Assembly (NCBI GenBank): GCA_029933115.1
Contig: JAOZOT010000063.1
Coordinates: 1-12,717, forward strand
Origin: Anaerolineae bacterium
Lineage (GTDB): Bacteria; Chloroflexota; Anaerolineae; E26-bin7
Length of the DNA: 12,717 nucleotides
Direction: 5' to 3'
The notes below the pieces were generated by a model. The model saw only the letters and a list, made by a program, of their open reading frames with translations, was not told the DNA's origin and did not search any database. Below are positions 7,548-12,717 of this stretch, piece after piece. The position numbers and the translations under genes were made by a program. How positions within the stretch are numbered: the stretch's first letter is position 1; each line of letters begins with the position of its first letter.

Positions 7548-8735
7548 ATGTTCAATCTTTCTCCCCAGGACCGTGAGGCTCTCACCGGCTTCTTGCAGGA
7601 TTTGGTTCGCATCCCCAGCCCTTCGACTCAAGAGGGGGAGGTGGCTCAGCGCCTGGCTGAGGAGATGCGGCGAGTAGGCTTCGCCGAGGTCACTACCGAC
7701 CGCATTGGCAATGTGATCGGGCGCATTGGCCCCGGCCGCGGCCCCAGACTCCTCTACAACGGTCACATGGACACTGTAGATGTCACCGACCTGAGCTTGT
7801 GGCCTCGTGACCCTTACGGCGCCGAAATAGAAGAAGGCGTTCTCTACGGGTTGGGAGCTTGCGACATGAAAGGAGCATTGGCCGCGATGGTCTACGGGGT
7901 TAAGGCACTCGTGGACGCCGGTGTCGAACTCGAAGGCGATCTTTATATAGTTGGGGTTGTGCAGGAGGAACCGTGCGAGGGATTGGCTATGCGGGTTCTG
8001 GTTGAGGAGGAAGGGCTGAGACCCGACTTTGTCGTCCTGGGCGAGGCTACCAACCTGCAAATCAGCCGGGGGCAGCGAGGGCGTATAGAGCTAAAGGTGA
8101 CGGCGCGAGGTCGCTCCTGCCACGCTTCGGCCCCGGAACGCGGTGAGAACGCCATTTACGCCGCCGCTCGCCTGATCTTTGGCGTAGAGCTCCTGGCTCC
8201 CCGCTTGGCTAACGACGCCTTTCTGGGACGGGGAAGCCTATCTATTACCCAGATTGAGAGCACAGCCGCCAGCCGCAACGCTGTACCCGATAGGTGTGCT
8301 TTCTACATTGACCGTCGCCTTACGATGGGAGAGACCGAGGCCAAGGCCCTGGCCGAGATACAAAGCATCATCGCCCGCGAAGGGGTAAAAGCCGAGGTGG
8401 AGGTGACAGAGTATCACGCTACTAGCTACACCGGCTACCAATGTCAGGGCAAAGCATATTATCCGGCTTGGGCTCTGGCTGAGGACCATCCTCTGGTCCA
8501 GGCCGTAGCCAAAGCTGTCAAGCAGACCCTGGGCTACAAGCCAAGGGTAGGCAGATGGGACTTTTCCACCGATGGGGTGTATACAATGGGGGTAGCCGGC
8601 ATCCCCACAGTGGGCTTTGGCCCCGGCGAGGAACGCTACCCCCACACCGTTGACGATCAGATACGCCTGGCCGATGTCGTCAAAGCCGCTCAGGTCTACG
8701 CCCAACTGGCCGTCGAGGTTCTCGGTGCGCGTTGA
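7548..8735 (+). CDS. M20 metallopeptidase, YgeY-type ('selenium metabolism-linked') hydrolase
   Basis: A probable zinc-dependent amidohydrolase of 395 residues in the M20/ArgE/DapE family; the physiological substrate is unknown. Metal-site and catalytic residues are visible: H73 and D75 in 'GHMDTV', D106 in 'GACDMKG', the E140-E141 pair in 'QEEP', E166 in 'GEATN' and H366 in 'YPHTVDD'. The lid/dimerisation domain spans about 176-285 and includes 'GRSCHASAPERGENAIYAAA'. The stretch 'VGRWDFSTDGVYTMGVAGIP' and the overall pattern place it closest to YgeY, a group named for its association with selenium-dependent hydroxylase clusters; no such genes are nearby. The ATG at 7548 is chosen over an in-frame TTG at 7536 because TGGAG lies six to seven bases upstream. 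It follows the sugar transferase by 44 bases on the same strand and may be co-transcribed, though no functional link is obvious. Confidence 0.9.
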   Translation: MFNLSPQDREALTGFLQDLVRIPSPSTQEGEVAQRLAEEMRRVGFAEVTTDRIGNVIGRIGPGRGPRLLYNGHMDTVDVTDLSLWPRDPYGAEIEEGVLYGLGACDMKGALAAMVYGVKALVDAGVELEGDLYIVGVVQEEPCEGLAMRVLVEEEGLRPDFVVLGEATNLQISRGQRGRIELKVTARGRSCHASAPERGENAIYAAARLIFGVELLAPRLANDAFLGRGSLSITQIESTAASRNAVPDRCAFYIDRRLTMGETEAKALAEIQSIIAREGVKAEVEVTEYHATSYTGYQCQGKAYYPAWALAEDHPLVQAVAKAVKQTLGYKPRVGRWDFSTDGVYTMGVAGIPTVGFGPGEERYPHTVDDQIRLADVVKAAQVYAQLAVEVLGAR

Positions 8736-8812
8736 GGCCGGTGTCTCTACTATGAGCGCCTTTCATACGGATGTTCACCCTCCCGCAGGCTGAGGCGGTA
8801 TCCCCGCCGGGG

Positions 8813-9673
8813 TCACGCTCGTGAGGCGTTTTCAGTCTGCTGCCAAGATGAAACGCGACCGAACTTGCCATTACATTTGCGTTGGTGTTGTATCCCCCGC
8901 TGCCGTGCCGCCTCGAAGAGAATCACGCCGGCTGCCACAGCGACGTTAAGCGATTCGACTTTGCCCTGCATAGGGATCGCGATCCGCTCGGTGGCGAGCT
9001 TTTCCGCTGCTTGACCGGCTCCCTCTGCCTCACCGCCGACGATCAAGGCCGATGGCTTTGTCCAATCCACCTCGTAGTAAACCTTCTCGCCCTCAGCCTC
9101 TGCCAGAAGAACTTGTCTGTCCTCCAAAGCTTCCGCTATCTTTGACCAGCTTATCTTGGCCGCTATTGGCAAGTGGAAGTGGGCGCCCATAGCCCCCCGT
9201 ACCACCTTGGGACTGTAGATGTCCACCGTAGCCGGTGTCAGGATCACCTGGCCGACCCCGGCCGCCTCGGCTGAGCGCAGGATGGCGCCCAGGTTACCGG
9301 GATCGCGTACCCTGTCTACTACCAGGATCAGCCAGGGGTTTTCTGGAAAAGGCAACTCCACAAAAGGCACAACGGCCAGGATGCCCTGAGGGGACACTGT
9401 ATCTGAGAGAGCCCTCATGACCTGCTCCGTCACGACAAAGCATCCGCCGGACAGACCCTCTATCAGTGTTAGCAACTCCTGGCCTCGCCGGCTGTCGCTC
9501 AGGTCTGGAGTGAAAAAGACAAGAGTGGGGACGACCCCGGCTTTTAACGCTTCCTCCACCAGACGCAGACCCTCTATGACGAAATGTCTCTCCCTGTGGC
9601 GGACTCGCCGCCGGTAGAGGGAGCGCACGTATTTCACTTTTTTGTTAGCGATGCTGGTAATAGTCGTTGGCAG
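8813..9673 (-). CDS. TrmH-family (SPOUT) RNA 2'-O-methyltransferase, RlmB/TsnR-like
   Basis: A predicted S-adenosylmethionine-dependent methyltransferase acting on ribose 2'-OH of rRNA or tRNA; the target nucleotide is not determinable. Numbering from an in-frame GTG at 9637, residues 1-90 form the substrate-binding domain ('RHFVIEGLRLVEEALKAG') and about 101-245 the knotted SPOUT domain: motif I 'DPGNLGAILRSAEAAG' with N115 and R121, motif II 'IVGGEAEG', motif III 'IPMQGKVESLNVAVAAGVIL'. A 27-residue polar tail extends beyond the usual end. The true start is probably further upstream: the frame continues to 'ITSIANKKVK', which fits the family's conserved N-terminal ITSxxNxxVK, and a CTG at 9671-9673 has GAGGTGA (9680-9686) six bases before it. 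The GTG at 9637 has no ribosome site. It lies downstream of rplT but beyond a terminator, and I could not find its own promoter. Confidence 0.88.
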   Translation of the reverse strand: MPTTITSIANKKVKYVRSLYRRRVRHRERHFVIEGLRLVEEALKAGVVPTLVFFTPDLSDSRRGQELLTLIEGLSGGCFVVTEQVMRALSDTVSPQGILAVVPFVELPFPENPWLILVVDRVRDPGNLGAILRSAEAAGVGQVILTPATVDIYSPKVVRGAMGAHFHLPIAAKISWSKIAEALEDRQVLLAEAEGEKVYYEVDWTKPSALIVGGEAEGAGQAAEKLATERIAIPMQGKVESLNVAVAAGVILFEAARQRGIQHQRKCNGKFGRVSSWQQTENASRA

Positions 9674-9743
9674 GGTATATCACCTCGGTAACGCTTTTTC
9701 GTGCTTTGATTCGACGCCCTCGCCTTTGGAAAGTGTTCGGTAG

Positions 9744-9786
9744 CAAAAATAAATCCCTATTGTGTCTTCGACGACAAAATAGGGAT
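9744..9786 (-). terminator. intrinsic terminator after rplT
   Basis: ATCCCTATT (9753-9761) pairs perfectly with AATAGGGAT (9778-9786), and after one mismatch TGTC pairs with GACA around a six-base loop. On the minus strand the stem is followed by TTATTTTTGC. It is 49 bases past the rplT stop and closes the infC-rpmI-rplT unit. Confidence 0.82.
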
Positions 9787-9834
9787 AAGCAATCGCCCTG
9801 GACGATGCTGTGAACCTTTGCAAAGCCGGCGATT

Positions 9835-10188
9835 CTAGAGGGCTCCTTTGGCCACTTCGACCAGCTTGGCGAAGGCCTCAGCGTCGTTGACGGCCAGTTC
9901 GGCCAGGATCTTGCGATCAATCTCCACTCCTGCTTTTCCGAGCCCGTGCATGAAGCGGCTGTAGGATAGTCCGTTCAGCCTGGCTGCGGCGTTGATACGG
10001 GTTATCCAAAGCCGTCGGAAGTCACGCTTGCGATTGCGACGGTCGCGATAGGCGTACCACAACGATTTCAGCATGGCCTCGTTGGCACGGCGGAAGAGGG
10101 CATGCTTTGTCCCTCGCTGTCCTTTGGTGAGTTTCAGCACTTTTTTGTGACGACGACGGGCGCGCGGCCCTCCCTTCACTCTAGGCAA
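9835..10188 (-). CDS. rplT: 50S ribosomal protein L20
   Basis: L20 binds 23S rRNA early in assembly of the large ribosomal subunit and in several bacteria also represses its own operon. The 117-residue product has the normal length and the conserved start 'MPRVKGGPRARRRHKKVLKL', then 'GQRGTKHALFRRANEAMLKS', 'YAYRDRRNRKRDFRRLWITR' and 'INAAARLNGLSYSRFMHGL'. The start codon is TTG, fixed by the conserved MPRVK terminus and by AGGAGG eight bases upstream. It lies 35 bases after rpmI. Confidence 0.98.
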   Translation of the reverse strand: MPRVKGGPRARRRHKKVLKLTKGQRGTKHALFRRANEAMLKSLWYAYRDRRNRKRDFRRLWITRINAAARLNGLSYSRFMHGLGKAGVEIDRKILAELAVNDAEAFAKLVEVAKGAL

Positions 10189-10223
10189 TGTACAACCCTC
10201 CTAAATGAATTTATCCAAAATCG

Positions 10224-10433
10224 TCAGCTTTTTTTGAGGTACGGCGCCAGCCTGCGCACTCGCTTGATATCGGCGGGTGTATTCACTCTGAGCATCTCAT
10301 CGTATAGACGCTTCACACGTTTCGATTTCCTACGGCGAAGGTGACTTTTACCACCTTTGGTGCGCATAAGCTTGCCTCGGCCGCTGTATTTGAATCTTTT
10401 GGCTGTGGCTTTGTGCGTTTTAATTTTCGGCAC
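10224..10433 (-). CDS. rpmI: 50S ribosomal protein L35
   Basis: A small basic protein of the large ribosomal subunit. Its 69 residues begin with the conserved 'MPKIKTHKATAKRFKYSGRG' and contain 'KSHLRRRKSKRVKRL'; the length is a few residues above the common 64-66. The start is GTG with AAAGGAG (10442-10448) eight bases before it. That ribosome site falls in the 3' arm of a small hairpin (10444-10465), so translation could be regulated. It is the second gene of infC-rpmI-rplT. Confidence 0.97.
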   Translation of the reverse strand: MPKIKTHKATAKRFKYSGRGKLMRTKGGKSHLRRRKSKRVKRLYDEMLRVNTPADIKRVRRLAPYLKKS

Positions 10434-10443
10434 CTCTCTGTCT

Positions 10444-10465
10444 CCTTTGTCTATTGTGTCAAAGG
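10444..10465 (-). promoter_or_regulatory. hairpin overlapping the rpmI ribosome binding site
   Basis: On the minus strand CCTTTG pairs with CAAAGG around a ten-base loop, ACACAATAGA. The 3' arm includes most of the Shine-Dalgarno sequence AAAGGAG of rpmI. It is a candidate control site; in E. coli L20 represses translation at the rpmI leader, but no matching pseudoknot was demonstrated here. Confidence 0.4.
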
Positions 10466-10538
10466 GCTTGCGCGGTGAAGCCTGCCGGTGTTAAGAAATG
10501 TCTAGTGCTCCTGCCGCTGCGCAGCCCCTCAGTGGCTC

Positions 10539-10569
10539 AAACAAATAGGGGACGACCCCGTCCCCTATT
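10539..10569 (-). terminator. perfect hairpin between infC and rpmI, possible attenuator or dispersed repeat
   Basis: AATAGGGGACG (10544-10554) and CGTCCCCTATT (10559-10569) form a perfect 11-bp stem with a four-base loop. On the minus strand the stem begins 19 bases after the infC stop and is followed by TGTTTG, a moderately U-rich tail. It could end part of the infC transcripts. Such palindromes also occur as dispersed repeats. Confidence 0.5.
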
Positions 10570-10588
10570 CTCTGGTGAGCGCCTTTTG

Positions 10589-11104
10589 CTATTTACTGCT
10601 TGGGCTCAGGATCATGAGCATAGTACGCCCATCCAGACGAGGGTGTTGCTCGACGCGGCCCACGTCCTCTAAATCAGCGGCAATTCGCTCCAGCAAATCA
10701 CGAGCCACATCAGGATGGGTGATCTCTCTCCCTCGGAAACGGACTCGCACTTTGACTTTGCACCCCTCTTCCAGGAAACGGCGGGCATCACGGACCTTGT
10801 GAGCTATATCATACTCTCCTGTTTTAGGACGCAGGCGGATTTCTTTGATCTCCCTTGACTTTTGAGCTTTTCTGGCTTCCTTCTCCTTCTTGGTGCGTTC
10901 GTATATGTATTTGCCATAGTCCAGCAAACGGCAGACAGGGGGATCGGCGTTGGGGGCGACCTCCACCAAATCTAGGTCATGCTCCTTGGCAACAGCCAGG
11001 GCTTCGTGGATGGGCATTATCCCCAACTGCTGACCGTCTGTACCAATGACCCGGACTTCTTTGGCCCTGATACTCTCATTAATGCGTTGCGTTCTGGTGC
11101 TGAT
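10589..11104 (-). CDS. infC: translation initiation factor IF-3
   Basis: IF-3 binds the 30S subunit, prevents premature 50S joining and checks the start codon. The 171-residue product has the N-domain ('RINESIRAKEVRVIGTDGQQ', 'EALAVAKEHDLDLVEVAPNA', 'PPVCRLLDYGKYIYE'), a lysine-rich linker and the C-domain ('EIKEIRLRPKTGEYDIAHKV', 'RFLEEGCKVKVRVRFRGREI'). The start is placed at ATC (11102-11104): GAGGTGA lies four bases before it, and the product then begins just before the conserved QRINE, as in other IF-3 proteins. The alternative GTG at 11149 adds 15 unrelated residues and has no ribosome site. An ATC start would fit IF-3 autoregulation through poor start codons, known for AUU in E. coli. 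It is the first gene of infC-rpmI-rplT; no thrS precedes it. Confidence 0.93.
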   Translation of the reverse strand: MSTRTQRINESIRAKEVRVIGTDGQQLGIMPIHEALAVAKEHDLDLVEVAPNADPPVCRLLDYGKYIYERTKKEKEARKAQKSREIKEIRLRPKTGEYDIAHKVRDARRFLEEGCKVKVRVRFRGREITHPDVARDLLERIAADLEDVGRVEQHPRLDGRTMLMILSPSSK

Positions 11105-11108
11105 CTTG

Positions 11109-11115
11109 TCACCTC
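11109..11115 (-). promoter_or_regulatory. Shine-Dalgarno sequence deciding the infC ATC start
   Basis: GAGGTGA is a seven-base match to the 16S rRNA 3' end (complement of the anti-Shine-Dalgarno region) and stands four bases before ATC. The same GAGGTG-type site precedes acyP, the FecR-domain gene and the TrmH-family gene in this window. No ATG, GTG or TTG lies in frame at a suitable distance. Confidence 0.65.
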
Positions 11116-11120
11116 GTCGA

Positions 11121-11200
11121 GTCGGTGGTGGTCCGCCGACACCGGCCACCCAGGGCTCAGAGCTAGCCTTCCACCAAAGCCATAACTGCAGCTCACTGCA
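11121..11200 (-). promoter_or_regulatory. structured infC leader
   Basis: The leader between the promoter and the ribosome site contains TGCAG/CTGCA around TGAG (11187-11200) and GTCGG/CCGAC with two further pairs (11121-11140), the latter ending five bases before the Shine-Dalgarno sequence. Leaders of infC operons bind L20 in some bacteria. I could not match this leader to a known class. Confidence 0.35.
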
Positions 11201-11227
11201 TTGACCTACGAGACCTTCTTCGTAATT

Positions 11228-11256
11228 AATATATCATATTTGCGGTTAGAAGTCAA
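11228..11256 (-). promoter_or_regulatory. sigma-70-type promoter for infC-rpmI-rplT
   Basis: On the minus strand TTGACT (11251-11256) and TATATT (11228-11233) are 17 bases apart in an AT-rich stretch. Transcription should start near 11221, giving a leader of about 117 nt. The -35 box begins eight bases after the stop of the upstream zinc-ribbon gene. Confidence 0.78.
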
Positions 11257-11264
11257 ATGTTTAT

Positions 11265-12134
11265 TCACTTCCAGTAAAACGTCCGGGTCTCACTCCTGGC
11301 GCTGATGTCAATGCCTATTTCTCCTTTGGGACCCGATTCCACTCGGATCACGGTCACATCCCACTGGTAGGCCCGCTCGGGGGGGTCAGCTTTGGCGAAG
11401 AAAAACTCGGCCGGCAACTGCCATTCGTTCTCCTTCACGTGATGACCACTGTACTGGAGCTGACCGCCCTGCAGATAGCGCAAGCTCACCGCATACCATT
11501 CATCTTCCGCCAGTGCCCCCACCGGTTCCCACTGCAAAACTATTTTTTCCGCCTCCCCGACGAACACCTCTCCATCTTCTGGTCCAATCAGGCGCGGCGC
11601 GGCAAAGACGAGGGTTGGCGTAGCCGTGGGAGCCGGCGTCGGCGTAGGAGTAGGGGGCTCAGGAGTAGGAGACCCGACCGCAGTAGGCGTCGCTGTCGCT
11701 GTAGGCGTGGCCGTCCGAGTGGCCGTTGGTGTATAGGTCGGCCGGCGCGTCACAGTAGGCGTGGCCGTGGGCGTGCCGGTGGGGGTGGGAGATGGGATCA
11801 GGAAACTGAGGCCCGGCAAATCCGCCGGCGGAACTTCCGGCCGGGGAAGCGCCCCCAGGGCAGACTTTACCTCCCCCAATCCATGAGCGACCGTGGGAGT
11901 GAGTATCAGGCCCAGGCTGAGGCCGGCCAAGGCGGCCGCTAGGTTCAGCACCTGGGGCCATACACTGTGTCTTAGTTCAGCACCGCAGTGTGGGCAGATG
12001 GTGAGAATAGCTCTGGCCCGCCGACCGCAGTGCAAACAGCGCACCTTTTTCGCCCTCACCCACAAGCGGGCTCCACACTCTGGACAGATGATCAGTCCTG
12101 GACGGACTTTGGCGCCGCATCTCTTGCACTTCAT
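11265..12134 (-). CDS. double zinc-ribbon membrane protein with Pro/Thr-rich linker and C-terminal beta domain
   Basis: A 289-residue protein of unknown function. Two CxxC-x10-CxxC zinc ribbons lie at the N-terminus (C3, C6, C17, C20 and C33, C36, C47, C50). One membrane helix follows at about 60-82. A Pro/Thr/Ala-rich low-complexity linker runs about 114-175 ('TPTGTPTATPTVT'). The C-terminal domain (about 179-289; 'LIGPEDGEVFVG', 'IVLQWEPVGALAEDEWYAVS', 'YQWDVTVIRVE') resembles a fibronectin III-like beta sandwich. The zinc ribbons should be cytoplasmic and the beta domain outside. Similar TPT-linker proteins are common in Chloroflexota, from general knowledge. The ATG at 12134 is chosen because the ribbon begins there; GGGGAG lies 11 bases upstream, which is long. 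A TTG at 12182 has no ribosome site. Confidence 0.82.
   Translation of the reverse strand: MKCKRCGAKVRPGLIICPECGARLWVRAKKVRCLHCGRRARAILTICPHCGAELRHSVWPQVLNLAAALAGLSLGLILTPTVAHGLGEVKSALGALPRPEVPPADLPGLSFLIPSPTPTGTPTATPTVTRRPTYTPTATRTATPTATATPTAVGSPTPEPPTPTPTPAPTATPTLVFAAPRLIGPEDGEVFVGEAEKIVLQWEPVGALAEDEWYAVSLRYLQGGQLQYSGHHVKENEWQLPAEFFFAKADPPERAYQWDVTVIRVESGPKGEIGIDISARSETRTFYWK
11612..11795 (-). repeat. degenerate tandem repeat coding the Pro/Thr linker
   Basis: This stretch codes for about 61 residues of alternating TP, TA and PT units. The DNA is a degenerate short-period repeat; GTAGGCGTGGCCGT occurs twice on the plus strand (from about 11701 and 11756). Replication slippage could change linker length between strains. 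Confidence 0.7.
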
Positions 12135-12243
12135 TAACGGTCCATCTCCCCGCTGGCCAGAACGAGACTCAGTAGACCACAATCGGCTCTATCGGTCTGG
12201 CTACCGGGCGAGGGCAGGATCGCCAAACACCGTGTGTTCTGGG

Positions 12244-12264
12244 GCCGAAGGCACTGCCTTCGGC
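12244..12264. repeat. perfect 9-bp hairpin in an intergenic region
   Basis: GCCGAAGGC and GCCTTCGGC flank the three-base loop ACT. It lies in the 12135-12373 gap between two minus-strand genes, 110 bases after the GDT1-family stop. No U-tract follows on either strand, so it is not a standard terminator. I see no gene in this gap. Confidence 0.5.
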
Positions 12265-12373
12265 TATCTCCAGCGTTACTCCCATTGGATTTGCAACCCA
12301 ACGACCCGGCGGGAGCGCCAATCTACTGAGGCCATCTCGCGTTTGGGGACAGATTCTCGCCGGCGGAGACTGC

Positions 12374-12643
12374 CTAGCCAGATACCAGGATTGCAGCCCC
12401 GATGAGCACAAACAAGGCTCCAGACCCCCTCCGAATATATGCTGCCGGGACGAGGTTGGCCAGAGCTTCACCGAAGATCACTCCTATAAAGGTGACGGCG
12501 GCCAGGGCTCCCACCGCACCAAGGAAGACGGCCAGGGGCGAACGGGCTCTGCAAACCAGACCGATGCAAGCCAACTGAGTTTTATCGCCTAACTCGGCCA
12601 GAAAGATCAGGCCAAAGGTCGAGATCATAGTTTTCCAGTCCAT
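12374..12643 (-). CDS. half-size GDT1/TMEM165 (UPF0016) family membrane protein
   Basis: A small membrane protein of 89 residues with about three helices and the family signature 'FLAELGDKTQLA' near the N-terminus (E-x-G-D-K). The family transports divalent cations, chiefly manganese and calcium, across membranes; the bacterial MneA/MntX proteins export manganese. Full-size members have two such halves; bacterial half-size versions are thought to pair, often from adjacent genes. Only one half is visible here; a partner could lie beyond the right edge. The ATG at 12643 follows GAGGAGAGGA directly, a good ribosome site; an in-frame TTG at 12658 would overlap that site. Confidence 0.85.
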   Translation of the reverse strand: MDWKTMISTFGLIFLAELGDKTQLACIGLVCRARSPLAVFLGAVGALAAVTFIGVIFGEALANLVPAAYIRRGSGALFVLIGAAILVSG

Positions 12644-12679
12644 TCCTCTCCTCGGCAAACTTACAGCGTGTCTGAAAAA

Positions 12680-12705
12680 TGCTCGTAGTGGCGACTTGAG
12701 TCGCT
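12680..12705 (-). repeat. covarying hairpin repeat, copy B
   Basis: On the plus strand it reads TGCTCGTAGTG, stem GCGAC, loop TTGA, stem GTCGC, then T. The head is identical to copy A (2014-2039), but three of the five stem pairs differ with both sides changed. It lies 36 bases upstream of the GDT1-family ATG, in the same orientation to its gene as copy A. Confidence 0.6.
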
Positions 12706-12717
12706 AACGGCCGGTGC

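Noticed and set aside
8794..8824. Small GC-rich stems (GGCGG/CCGCC, TCACG/CGTGA) between the M20 and TrmH-family genes
   Set aside because: No U-tract and partly inside the TrmH-family coding end; such short stems are expected by chance in GC-rich DNA.
9645..9920. Open minus-strand frame of 91 codons at the end of rplT
   Set aside because: It overlaps rplT in another frame and passes through the clear intrinsic terminator.
10455..10465. TTGACA-like sequence upstream of rpmI
   Set aside because: No -10 box follows at 16-18 bases, where the rpmI ribosome site and start codon lie, so it is not called a promoter.
11439..11942. Open plus-strand frame of 167 codons, arginine-rich
   Set aside because: It is the reverse of the Pro/Thr repeat coding region of the zinc-ribbon protein; the arginine richness follows from the GC-rich repeat.
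12285..12300. T-loop-like GGTTGCAAATCC on the minus strand
   Set aside because: It has one base too many for the tRNA consensus and no acceptor, anticodon or D stems can be formed around it.
12169..12471. Open minus-strand frame of 100 codons covering the 12183-12373 gap
   Set aside because: It overlaps the GDT1-family gene in another frame, lacks a recognisable motif or ribosome site, and runs through the hairpin; not supported as a gene.

Overview
The window looks like an ordinary chromosomal stretch of a moderately GC-rich bacterium, most likely a member of the Chloroflexota (Anaerolineae-like). The evidence is circumstantial. A zinc-ribbon membrane protein carries a long Pro/Thr 'TPTATPT' linker of a kind common in that phylum. 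The genes infC-rpmI-rplT are followed by a TrmH-family methyltransferase gene. Short dispersed hairpin repeats are present. No rRNA, tRNA, CRISPR array, transposase, phage or defence gene was found.

Layout, left to right. (1) 139-1986 (-): an MsbA-type ABC exporter half-transporter. It carries a 48-bp in-frame insertion with partial palindromic structure between the D-loop and H-loop of its ATPase domain. (2) 1987-2242: a divergent intergenic region with a covarying hairpin repeat (copy A), a larger hairpin and a near-consensus promoter for the next gene. (3) 2243-3094 (+): an EamA/DMT-family transporter. (4) 3152-4626 (-): an acylphosphatase gene translationally coupled (TTGA overlap) to a membrane-anchored FecR-domain protein, behind a strong promoter. 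(5) 4902-8735 (+): a GT4 glycosyltransferase, which appears to be leaderless, then a polyprenyl-phosphate sugar-1-phosphate transferase, then an M20 peptidase of the YgeY type. The first two suggest initiation of an exopolysaccharide or glycan lipid carrier. (6) 8813-11256 (-): the translation cluster, read as promoter, infC, hairpin, rpmI, rplT, terminator, TrmH-family RNA methyltransferase. (7) 11265-12134 (-): the zinc-ribbon/TM/TPT-linker/beta-domain protein. (8) 12374-12643 (-): a half-size GDT1/UPF0016 membrane protein with copy B of the covarying hairpin repeat just upstream.

Start codons needed re-reading in several places. infC most plausibly begins at ATC behind a seven-base Shine-Dalgarno match, echoing the rare AUU start used for IF3 autoregulation in E. 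coli. The TrmH-family gene probably begins at CTG. The FecR-domain gene probably begins at a TTG overlapping the acylphosphatase stop. rplT uses TTG, and rpmI and the sugar transferase use GTG.

No gene here forms an obviously new multi-gene system. The observations most worth following are the protein-coding hairpin insertion in the ABC ATPase, the two-copy repeat family whose stem changes while pairing is kept, and the putative control points (ATC start, hairpins) in the infC-rpmI-rplT cluster.
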